A stretch of 25,104 bases of DNA, from contig JBBBWG010003426.1 of NCBI GenBank assembly GCA_037176905.1, positions 6,425 through 31,528 on the forward strand, read 5' to 3'. Shown here piece after piece: positions 1 through 9,646 of the stretch. A model generated the notes under the pieces. That model had not been told where the DNA came from. It ran no database searches and saw only the letters and a program-made list of their open reading frames with translations. A program made the translations under genes and the position numbers. Each line of letters begins with the position of its first letter. The first letter of the stretch is position 1. This stretch comes from Azolla pinnata. Lineage: Eukaryota; Streptophyta; Polypodiopsida; Salviniales; Salviniaceae.

Positions 1-78
1 GGGTTTGGGGTATCCTAGGAAATCCACCTTGAAGTAGCTAGATCTTGCTTGTGAATCATAATATGTATTAGTACAACT

Positions 79-125
79 CTAGCAAACCCTAACTCTAGTC
101 CACACTAGCAAACCCTAACTCTAGT
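79..125 (+). repeat. Two copies of a 21-bp telobox-containing repeat
   Basis: The same 21 bases occur at 79-99 and 105-125, a 26-bp spacing. Each copy contains AAACCCTAA, the plant telo-box or short interstitial telomeric motif. Telo-boxes are known in promoters of plant translation-related genes, but no gene start is visible close downstream, so a regulatory role is not shown. Confidence 0.6.
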
Positions 126-381
126 GATGGGATTGATATCTCAGCACCTTGGGATGGGATTGATCACCAGATTTGTTGCAGTGGTTTTGCGGCACTCGAT
201 TCAGACCAACCAATGAGCTTTTCATTTCAGTTCATTTTGATTCTATTGCATGGGGAGAGCCTTTTGCCATGGGGTTTGGTTGGCAGGAAGTAGTAACACA
301 GCTTCGGTCCTAGGATTTGGTGTTGAGGTCGATTCAACCTCGTTTTTTTCTTCCGATGTGTATGTGTGTGATGAGCGGACA

Positions 382-725
382 GATGAAGATTCCAGCAAAG
401 CAGAGGATAAAGAGTCCGAAGTAGTCCAGTCATCACTTTAAAGGCAGAATCGGAGGAAGGATGAAAGATTTCAAAACGGAGGGACAGAGAGTCCTGAGGC
501 AGACCATGCAAGCCGATGTGAGCGAAATCGACGAAACGATGAAGATTCCAGCGGAGCACAGAGCATGGGGGCAAAGCCTGAAGCAGACCATTCATCGCTT
601 AAAGGCATATGCGAGAAAAATCGACGGAAGGATGAAGATTCCAGCGGAGCAGAGCGCGAAGCTGGAAGCAGACCATTCATCCCTCAAAGGCGCAAAATCG
701 GAGGAAGGATGAAGATTCCAGCAAG
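382..725 (+). repeat. 78-bp minisatellite, about 4.3 copies
   Basis: Units begin with GATGAAGATTCCAGC or a variant at 382, 460, 538, 631 and 708, giving periods of 78, 78, 93 and 77 bp. Later parts of the unit (GCAGACCATTCATC, AAAGGC, AATCGGAGGAAG) also recur in order. The second unit is the most diverged. Reading frames stay open through parts of the array because the period is mostly a multiple of three, but they have no recognisable domain and run on into the neighbouring microsatellite, so I do not call a gene here. Confidence 0.8.
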
Positions 726-1378
726 CATACACACACACATACATATATACATGCATACACACTCTTACGCACGCATACATACATACGCACACATGCATAT
801 TAACATGCACACATACACCCAACCACACATGCATATGCACGCATGCATACATACACATGCACACATACATACACCTCTAGACGCACACATACATATAAAA
901 ATACACACATTCACCCAACCACATGCATATGCACGCATACATACACATGCACACGCACGCACGCACACACACATACATGCACATACATGCATTTGCATAC
1001 ATGCTTAATACACATATATACATGCATACACACAATGACGCATGCACATATCCAGACATACACACAAGTACATATAACCATACGCACATACACATACATA
1101 CGCACACATACCTACAACCATACCCACATACACATACATGCACACATGCATATGCACGCATACATACATATGCACACACACGCACGCACACATACAAACA
1201 CACACACACATGCATATATACATACGGACGCACACATACATACATATGCACACACACGCAAGCACACATACACGCACGCACACATACATAATTGCATACA
1301 CAACATACGCACATACGCATGCATGCATGCATGCATACGATGCATGCGTGTGCACACACATGCATACATGCATGCATG
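721..1378 (+). repeat. CA-rich alternating purine/pyrimidine microsatellite
   Basis: About 650 bp built from ACAC, ACAT, ACGC and GCAT words, almost strictly alternating purine and pyrimidine. It ends in a run of GCAT units at about 1319-1340. Such sequence is prone to Z-DNA and cruciform formation. Open frames on both strands give only His/Thr or Cys/Val/Met low-complexity translations and are artefacts. The tract stops about 55 bp before the preferred start codon of the DUF1338 gene. Confidence 0.9.
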
Positions 1379-1432
1379 AAGATGAGAGTTCGTTATGCTC
1401 TGACAGACAGTGCGACGACGACGACGGGCGCC

Positions 1433-4383
1433 ATGTCCAGTTCCCTCCTCAAGCTCCCCGCCATCGCCCACCCTAAGCAGCGCAGCCTGCCTGCCTTCAA
1501 CTCTGGCCTCGCACAGCTCCCGCTGCATGCCAGGGTCTTGGTGTCCCCTTCTCGCAGCTGCCGCCGGCCACTCCTTTCCGCAGGTTTCCATGCCTCTCCC
1601 CATCCTCCTCCGCGGCCTCCTCCTCCTCCTGCGGCATCGCCCGTAAGCACCTCCTCCTCTCCGATCTCCTCTCCGTTCTGGAACATTCGGTGTAAAATTT
1701 CCGCTATATAGCTACGTGCCCGCGCATAGGACCCGTAGGAAGAAAATTTTGTCGGATCAATTTTGTCCAAACTAAACTTTTCGACCCGTACTCTTTGCTT
1801 GGTTATCATCAAACTTCGAAATCAAAAAGGGAATTAATAGAAATCAATCTGGTTTCGTATATGGAAATGGTGGAGTTTTGTGCGAGATGTTAGTCTCCTC
1901 GAGAACAAGGATCAGGAGGATACAGATTTGTATGCTTATTACTGATCTCAGCCTTCTTTTGATGACAATTTTCATCATATCTGTCCGTAGATCTATCTGT
2001 GTGGGATTTCCGAGCGTGCTTGTGCTTATTTGTGGATATGCCACGTGCAGTCGGAGCCGCCTTTCTTGAGGAGTGTGATCTCAGGCATTGTGAACCCGTA
2101 CCTGGAGAAGAACCCTACTGCCATGGCGGCCCTGGATATCATCCGTACACATGACAAGGGCCCCCTCTGCTTCGATCATTTTGCTTTCCGCACCTTTGGG
2201 GTAAGGTCAAAGATCTCTGTGCAACTTCGTGCAATACATCAACTCTAACATGTAAGCTATGAGAATAGAATTTTGTTTTAATTTAGCATGCATGATCGAT
2301 ATGTCTCGTGAATTTCTCGATCACGCTGCTAGTCTGTCCTTTACTGAAAATAATCAATCCAAATGGATTTATTTACTCATCCTAGGCGTGAATCAATCTC
2401 ACTCTTTTACCGGATCAATTTTATGGATCATTGAACCTAGGATGTAGCAGTGGCATGCCTTTACTGAATCGATCAAATGGATTTTCTGAACCTTGGATGG
2501 GTCGCTGGTATGCCTCTACTGAATCACTTGAATGGATTTACTGAACCTTGGATGAAGCTTGGGCATGCCTTTACCAGATCAAATGTATTCCATGAACCTA
2601 GGATGAATTTACAGTAGTTTGTCTTTTGCAAAAGAAAGTGTACACACTCAATTTTTGCATACCAAATGTGGTCTCTACCATGTCTATCGTAATGTCACGG
2701 CCCGCACTTTTGTACCTCATAAAGGCTCATACTTAGGATAGGTCGATTGTAAACCACAGAAAGTGCTACATATGGGCTGTTGTTATTGTTGATTTTTTGC
2801 TAACACTCTTGCGATAGTTGATGAGGAAATGTTTGGATCCAGATAGAAGGTATTGGCATCAGTTCTGTTGCACAGCTGTTCTTGGACATGGGCTATGAGC
2901 AGCAAGATGAATTGCGATTTCCAGCCAAGAAATTAAGGGCGTTGTGGTTTTCTCCCCCGAAGTGGTTGCTTGAATCTGAGGGCGGTGATGGAGTTGGTGG
3001 GCCTTTGCCAAGGATTTTCATCTCGGAGCTCCTTGTAGACCAGCTATCTCCTCATGCTCAGGTGCATCTTTTCTCTCGTGTAATTTACATATATCACTAT
3101 AGCAAGCGACTTCATACAGAAGCTCAATTAGTATGTGTGTTGTCATGCCAAAAATCGATCTGGGCTTATGTGAATCCTTGGAATGAAAACTGTGTGCAGA
3201 CTATCATCAGTAGATACATAAAATCAGGTGTGAAATTCTCCAAATATGCAACAGCAGCGAGTGTCCTGAGTACTCTTACATGGCCGACACCTTCCTTGGA
3301 AGACTATCAAATTCTAGCAAGGTGTATACATGGTGTTATTCCAGTTATTTTGATGAAATGCTTGATTGATCCTACATATGTTTGTATGCATGTGTATGTA
3401 TACATACATGCATGCATACATACACATATACAGAGATCAGTAGATAGATAGGAATAGATTTATGTGCATACAGGGATAAAGGGGAAGGGATCAAAAATAT
3501 AAAATCTCGAAATCGGTTACAAGCACACTCCTCACACATTTTTTTGTATGTATGTGTGGGAGCATTTGGCTATCTATCTTTACCCTCGTCATGCAGATGA
3601 AATATGTGCGTGACCCTTGTGTGTCTGTGTGTTTACCTATGGTGGATCTTTGATTCATGTGCAGAGAGAGTGAGTATGCTGCCTGGACACTTGTCAATGG
3701 CTATGCCTTGAATCATCTCACCGTTTCCGTGCACCGGTTAAGATCATCAGAATTGTCTCAACTCTCTGGATTAAACCAGCTTCTACAGAAATCTGGAATC
3801 AAATTGAATTCAGAGGGTGGCATTCTGAAAGGTATTAAACTTAGTTATACAAGAACCAAATGAATTACTTTTATCGGTCGTTATTGATGGTTCCCTGAAG
3901 TGGTTTGATCTTCTAGGTTTGATCTGGTTCCCTGTAAAACTTTGAGGAACAACTTTTGGTCAATTGTTATTCCTAATGGTTCCTGAAAATGCTTTTGTTC
4001 AATCAAAATCTGATCTTTCTTGTTTTGGTAAATAGTGAGTCCTGATGGGAAGCTGCTGCAAAGCTCCACAGTCGCGGATTCTCAGTTCTTCCGATTTGCT
4101 GGCAATGAGGTCAAAGTGGTTCCTGCATCATATATCGAGTTTGCAGAGCGTTTGGTGCTCCCTGAATTTTCTAACCTCACACCCTCTGAGGTACTCATGT
4201 TCTTGCCTTCCCACTATCATTTCATCGAGATTGCCAGCCTTTGCTCAACATGATTGTGATGCATGCGACGGGTGTTCTGTTTCCATGCAGATAAAAGAGT
4301 GGCATCGCAGAGATGGTTTCGAAGTTGGAAATGCCGACAAGATCTTTGAGAGCACCTCGTCCGATCAGACTGGTGTGAAATGA
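1433..4383 (+). CDS. Plastid DUF1338 protein, 2-oxoadipate dioxygenase/decarboxylase type (HglS/FLO7-like)
   Basis: The spliced reading frame uses exons 1433-1642, 2051-2200, 2843-3061, 3200-3321, 3665-3831, 4036-4190 and 4291-4383, predicting 371 aa. All introns are GT-AG and the phases join cleanly. Residues 1-70 are Ser/Pro/Arg-rich with few acids, like a chloroplast transit peptide. The DUF1338 core follows, with CFDHFAFRTFG (about 110-120), ELRFPAKKLRALWFSPP (about 143-159) and SEYAAWTLVNGYALNHLTVS (236-255). His113, His251 and Glu324 are likely metal ligands by analogy with bacterial HglS, where two His and one Glu bind the metal. HglS converts 2-oxoadipate to D-2-hydroxyglutarate in lysine breakdown. 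The rice homologue FLO7 is plastid-located and affects endosperm starch. In-frame ATGs at 1376 and 1382 are alternative starts; 1433 is preferred because it begins the transit-like segment. Family assignment is strong; substrate use in this plant is inferred. Confidence 0.9.
2380..2612 (+). repeat. Diverged 51-55-bp tandem repeat in intron 2 of the DUF1338 gene
   Basis: The core TGAACCTAGGATG or TGAACCTTGGATG recurs at about 2432, 2487, 2542 and 2593. It is accompanied by GGCATGCCTTTACTGAATC and AAATGGATTT words in the same order. Four copies are visible, with a weaker one upstream. It lies wholly inside the 2201-2842 intron. Confidence 0.7.
3379..3432. repeat. Short palindromic TGTATG/CATACA tract in intron 4 of the DUF1338 gene
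   Basis: TG-rich alternating sequence switches to CA-rich sequence around 3400/3401. The result is a self-complementary segment with short perfect arms at the centre and slipped longer arms. It is a small local version of the large CA and TG tracts on either side of this gene. Confidence 0.6.
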
Positions 4384-5410
4384 GATCCTCGTCCTATGAA
4401 ACGAAGGCAACAGATTGGCCTGGTACTTGTGTTACACATCACATAGGTTTTTCTTCAGATCCTTCACACAACCAGACCTATAGTTTTGTAAATGTGGCGA
4501 TTATGGAAGGACTTAATAGTCCGTAAATGTGGCAATTATACAAAGCAAAAAATGGTGTGTCCTTTTCACAATGCCAAAAGGACTGCTGAACTCTGTATTA
4601 ATTAACATTCTTAGTGCTAGACAATCAACATTGATGCTAATTCACATTGCTAACGGCCAACTTGCATGGAAAAAGCTCACCTTTTTTTCCAGGAATTGGC
4701 AATGGCTTTTGCTAAATTATGCACAGTTATCAAACAAGTCAATATGATTATAGCTTTAAGGTGGGTGTGGCAAATCTGTGGGGATTGACCCAACTCCTCA
4801 ATTATTGCAAGATCACTGTCATAAATTTTGTCTTCTTGTCGAATATCCTACCATTAGTTATTGAGAATGCCTGAAAACCCTCACTTGATCAGAGAGGGCG
4901 GATCAAAGGGGCTTCATGAGAGTCGAGTTCTACAACTAACTCCACGGTTACTTTGTCCCCATAGTTCCTGAAAGGTCACGCTATACAACTTGGAAACATT
5001 GCAATTCACAGCACGCCCAAAGGCACAACACCCGAAGGCCACATTCTGGGGGACTTGGAACCCAAATCCCCTCACTTCAAGACAAGGTATCCCTACCACT
5101 TGAACGAACAAGTCGAGGATAGATCATTGTCATCATTAGATGACATCTTGCATGACTAGTTAAGCTTTTGCGCATGGGTTTGTTGGGTCCTGATACATAC
5201 TAGATCCAGTTGCACATACTAGCTTATCAAGATCGACGAACAAGGAGGTGCTGAGTTGCCCAGATAATGCATGTTCGTCTTGCTGAGATCTTTTGGAAGG
5301 TTTAGCGAGGACATGATAGGCTGATTCTCATTTATTGATCGGCGTTCTTCGTGAGGGAGAGAGTTCTGTTATGAAATAAGCGATCGAGTGTACGACAAGT
5401 CGACAAGTCG
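4384..5410. other. Intergenic spacer downstream of the DUF1338 gene
   Basis: The first few hundred bases are presumably the 3' UTR of the preceding gene. The remainder is unique-looking AT-rich sequence, with a more GC-balanced patch at about 4910-5115. Only short open frames are present, none with a family I recognise. No RNA gene was seen. Confidence 0.5.
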
Positions 5411-5420
5411 TGGATGGAAT

Positions 5421-5875
5421 CACTATGTATGTATGTATGTATGTGTGTGTGTGTGTAAGTGTGTATGTATGCGTTCATGCATGCATGTATGTGTCGGTGC
5501 ATGTGTATGTATGTATGTGTGTGCGCGCATGTGTATGTATGTATGTGTGTGTGCGCATGTGTATGTATGTATGTGTATGTGTGCATGCGTCGGTATGTGT
5601 GCGTGCGCATGTGTATGTATGGATGTGTGCGTGCACATGTGTATGTATGCGTGCGTGTGTGCATGTGTATGTATGTATGTGTGCGTGTGCGTGTGTATGT
5701 ATGTATGTATGTACATGTGTGTGCGTGTGTATGTATGTATGTATGTACATGTGTGTGCGTGTGTATGTATGATGTCAAGCGCATGCATACAGACATACGC
5801 CATGCAAGTCATGCATACGTACGTACGTACGTACATACATACGACGTACATGCATACATGCATGCATTCGTACAT
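5421..5875 (+). repeat. TG-rich alternating purine/pyrimidine microsatellite
   Basis: This is made of GTAT, GTGT, GCGT and GCAT words, nearly strictly alternating up to about 5770. A mixed CA/TG segment follows that includes a self-complementary TACG repeat at 5816-5834. On the plus strand it is the complement-type of the CA-rich tract at 721-1378. Long open frames on both strands are low-complexity artefacts. Confidence 0.9.
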
Positions 5876-5880
5876 TCTTG

Positions 5881-6151
5881 CGAAGAAGAAGATCGAACAA
5901 GAAGAACAGGCAGCAGAAGGAGGAGGAGAAGAAGAAGGAGAAGACGAAGCGAAGAAGAAGAAGAAGCAGCAGCAGAATAAAGAGGAAGGAGGAGGAGGAG
6001 GAGGAGGAGGAGAAGAAGAAGAAGAAGCAGCAGAATAAGGAGGAAGGAGGAGGAGGAGAAGAAGAAGCAGCAGCAGAATAAGGAGGAAGGAGGAGGAGAA
6101 GAAGAAGAAGAAGAAGAAGAAGAAGAAGAAGAAGAAAACGAAGCAGAGTAA
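5881..6151 (+). repeat. GAA/GGA/GCA polypurine tract
   Basis: About 270 bp of almost pure purine on the plus strand, in GAA, GGA, AGG and GCA triplets with short AATAA interruptions. A smaller GACGAG repeat follows at about 6172-6195. It sits about 100 bp before the IFT46 start codon, so it probably lies in the promoter or 5' UTR. Mirror-symmetric purine tracts can form triplex H-DNA. The poly-Glu/Lys and poly-Leu/Ser frames are not credible proteins. Confidence 0.9.
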
Positions 6152-6250
6152 GAATTTCGGACACCAGTTAGGACGAGGACGAGGACGAGGAGGAAGGAAA
6201 AGAAGAACAATAGGAATTTCAATACCAGGAGATCGGGTATACTAGTTAGA

Positions 6251-9200
6251 ATGAATCCCTGTGAGGGTCTTCAATTCCACCATTCCGGGCCTTTTGGAGA
6301 TTCCTCAGATGACGAGGACGTTCCACCCTGCGCTCTGACATCGATGCCAACCTTCAACATCCGGAGCCTGCCTCCAAGTAATGCTGCTGTTGCTGTCAAT
6401 GATGATGATGATGATGTCGATGATGATGGTGGTGGTGGTGGTGGTGGTGATGATGAAAATCAAGATCAAATCAACAGTGTAATTTCGTCATAGTCTGTAA
6501 AAATATATCACAGTAACATGTGCTTTTCGATTGTATTGATGTTTAATTTTTTTTCTCTCGTATTGTACAGGTTTGTGTATAATTCTATGCCAGACATGTG
6601 TGCCATTCAATATTCTTTTCATCGGATTTCCTTTGTTTTACCCATTTTGACACTCTTTATTCATCTGTGATGCAGGCTACGGCTAGACAAAGAAAAACCC
6701 AATTTTCCTACACGCAGGTATATCCGGAAATTCCGGATGGATTATAATGGTTTTTGACTTGTCCTGCTTTAAATCTATCATTGGAACTGGGAGAGACTAC
6801 TTTTGTTTTTCAAAATGAATATGAATTTCGATTTTTTTGGGGCTGTAGACTGACCAAACCAAATCGCAAAGCCAGGCGAGATCAGGACCTATTTTCCTTT
6901 GGTTCAAGGACACTTTGGTTGCACATCCTCATCATGGGTTGTAGTAGATGCATTCTGAAACAAAAAGAAGCTAGCTTGCGAATGACCTGCCTCATCATGG
7001 GTTTATCTGTTGTTTTGCTGTAGAAGGGGGTAATTCAGCAAAGCAAATCACAAAGCCAGGCGAGAACGGGATTTATTTTCCTTTGGTTCAAGGACACTTT
7101 GGTTGCACATCCTCATCACGGGTTGTAGTAGATGCATTCTGAAACAAAAAGAAGCTAGCTTGCGAATGACCTGCCTCATCACGGGCTTATCTGTTGTTTT
7201 GCTGTAGAAGAGGGTAATTCAGCAAAGCGAATCACAAAGCCAGGCGAGAACGGGATTTATTTTCCTTTGGTTCGAGGACACTTTGGTTGCACATCTTCAT
7301 CACGGGTTGTAGTAGATGCATTCTGAAACAAAAAGAAGCTAGCTTGGGAATGACCTGCTCATCACGGGTTTATCTGTTGTTTTGCTGTAGAAGGGGGTAA
7401 TTCAGCTTGAATGGTCTTGGTAAAGAAGCCTCAACTTCATCTTGTTCTCCTACACATTGCTGATTATTAACCAACATACTGAGATTCAAAGTATGATTGT
7501 TTTGATAGAGCAGCTACTGGGCTTGGATGGGCCAGTGTAAGATAAATATTGCAAGAGGATGTAGGTTTTTGAATTAGATCCTATTGAAAACCTTCTTTTC
7601 AAGTGGGAATCCATTGCCATGAGTACTCTCATTTCTTCAAAATTTTCATTCTTTATATACGAGTTCTTTCAGAGAGTGGAAGACGAAGAGGTCAAAAGCC
7701 TATTCCAGTACATACAGCATTATATTCCTCGAGAGGTGGTACTCGGAACGCTGCTGAGGCCTTTCATCCCTGATTACATCCCCACCATCGGTTCGGTGGA
7801 TGAGTTCATCAAAGTGCCCCGCCCAGATGGCATACCTGACTGCCTCGGACTGAAGGTTGGTTGGCCAGTTGACTTGTGAAACGTATGCTCTGTAAACATT
7901 CACTGTCTTGATTCTAAAGATTTGTTTCAGTGAGAAATCAGGCTTGATTGTACGTTTGGTTTTTGCTATGGCCGATCTTCTAAGTCACCTGATTCTTTAT
8001 TGGTTTGTAATTTTCTTTTAGGTTCTGGATGAGAGTGGACCCATCCAGAGTGATCCAGCTGTTGTAGCATTAAAGATAAGAGCTTCAAGCATGCAATCCA
8101 GCCATCATCCTATAGATGTAAACATCTTAATAAAATTCGAAATATAAGTGTGTTGCAAAATGAGGTATTACTGAAAAGAGAAACAAACCCTTAGAACTAA
8201 GTTGTCATGAGGGAAGAGACTCAGAAGATGCAAATGAATTACAAAAGCTATATCAGCAGAGGGAAAACAAGAAGAAGAACACGCCTGAATAGCTCTCTTT
8301 ACGTAGGAGCTTTTTTTCTTAGAGTTTTTCTATTAACACAGTCACTTTGTTGCTGGGCGTCAAAAATAAAGAACTTCCAAACAAATCAAAGAACCTACAC
8401 CAATGAGTGCCAAAAGTTTAAATACTATCCACCTACCTGGTATCTAGCATGTGTATACATATGCTAGAAGATGTTTCTCTGAATTTGGTTCAGAGGAAAG
8501 GAAACTTGAAGTACTAAATGGGATTGAGAAAAGATGAAAATGGCTAGTATGAGAACACAATAACAATAAACTGGATGGTTATGTTGGATGTAGTTAAAAA
8601 GTTCAATGCAAGTTACTTAGTTTAAGGCAATATCATGGCCTAAGGTGATAGTGCATTCTTAGTCTTAACAATATTAGAATAATTTGACTGTGGAAGTGTT
8701 GCATATGTAATGAAAAACAATGATTGTTTTAACACGAGAATCCATGCTGGTGGTGCAATCATAGGTAAGATAGGTATATAGAATGTAAAACTAGTATAAT
8801 GTAAGTTCAGATGCCTCTGGAATCCAGCTATCAAGGCCTTTTCAAGAGCATACTCCCCTTCTGTTGAACCTTATACTTGACAATTTAGGATAGAAAAATT
8901 GTTATTCATTTGGATATACTTAACAGTGGTGAACTAAGTAGACTATGTACTGCACTGAATTGATACCACAAATTAAATATTTTGTTTCATTATGATTTTT
9001 TTCAGACACTAAAGATCACAGGAATTTAATGCTAGATATGTAATGATAATTTGACTGATTTATGCTTGAAGTCTTACCATCTAATTTCTATCTAAAGGTT
9101 GCCAGCATAGAATGTCCCGAGAGAAACCCTCTAAAAGTTGATGCCTGGATTGAGAGCATGAGGGATCTCCATCTCTCAAAGCCTCCTTCATCGGTTACTT

Positions 9201-9646
9201 ATTCAAAGCCAATGCCTGATATTGAACAACTCTTGGAGGTAGAAGTGAAAATGATTGTTAGTCGATGCCATCTGGAGTTGCAACCATATTATTTGAGATT
9301 TGAGTGTAATGGTCGTATGTACACATAAAATTTTAGATTGACTGACCATTCTGTAGCATGTTTTTCTGGGTATAGAACTTGCCAAAAGATATAGGAAGAA
9401 CTCTTGCGGTTCAAAATACAGATGAAGCTAATGAAAGTCTGTCAGCTTTTGTAGATCTTACATGCACCCTTCTTGGAATCCCAGTGTGAGTAAAATGAAA
9501 CTTTCGTTCTGCATGTTAGTAAACTAAACGCAATATTAACTGCTAAAATTTTGTCGTTTATGCATCTGAACAGGTACAAAAGTCGAGTAGAGTCGTTACA
9601 CTGTGCTTTTACACTTTTTCTGGAGCTCAAAAAACACTCTTGTTGA
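6251..9646 (+). CDS. IFT46: Intraflagellar transport protein 46 (IFT46)
   Basis: Exons 6251-6478, 6676-6717, 7673-7855, 8022-8117, 9098-9238, 9376-9485 and 9574-9646 join in frame to 290 aa. IFT46 is a core subunit of the IFT-B complex that moves ciliary cargo, including outer dynein arm components, along flagellar microtubules. The N-terminus is acidic and low-complexity: Asp runs at 51-55 and 57-59 and a seven-Gly run at 60-66, encoded by GAT/GGT repeats. The conserved IFT46 domain follows, with FQYIQHYIP (101-109), LRPFIPDYIP (118-127), DEFIKVPRPDGIPDCLGL (133-150), VLDES and SDP in exon 4, ELHRSKPP-like DLHLSKPPSS and YSKPMPDIEQLLE in exon 5, and IPVYKSRVESLH (265-276) near the end. The C-terminus stops soon after this, so it is shorter than in animals. 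The exon 2 assignment (14 aa) is the least certain part. The family call is very secure. Confidence 0.93.
6854..7406 (+). repeat. 184-bp direct tandem array, three copies, in IFT46 intron 2
   Basis: The marker GCCAGGCGAG begins at 6871, 7055 and 7239, exactly 184 bp apart. The unit end TTCAGC falls at 7034, 7218 and 7401; the last copy has lost one base. Copies differ by only a few substitutions. Each unit contains TCTGTTGTTTTGCTGTAGAAG, a pyrimidine-rich stretch plus AG resembling a splice acceptor. The array lies inside the 6718-7672 intron. The 91-aa-scale open frame across the first unit is not convincing coding sequence. Confidence 0.9.

Noticed and set aside
592..1476. Many 60-180-codon open frames on both strands rich in His/Thr/Ile or Cys/Val/Met
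   Set aside because: They are translations of the CA/TG alternating microsatellite, where every frame lacks stops. They have no domain content, and all frames are equally open.
5332..6222. Long open frames with poly-Glu/Lys, poly-Leu/Ser or His/Thr composition
   Set aside because: They arise from the TG-rich tract and the GAA/GGA polypurine tract and show no codon or domain signal.
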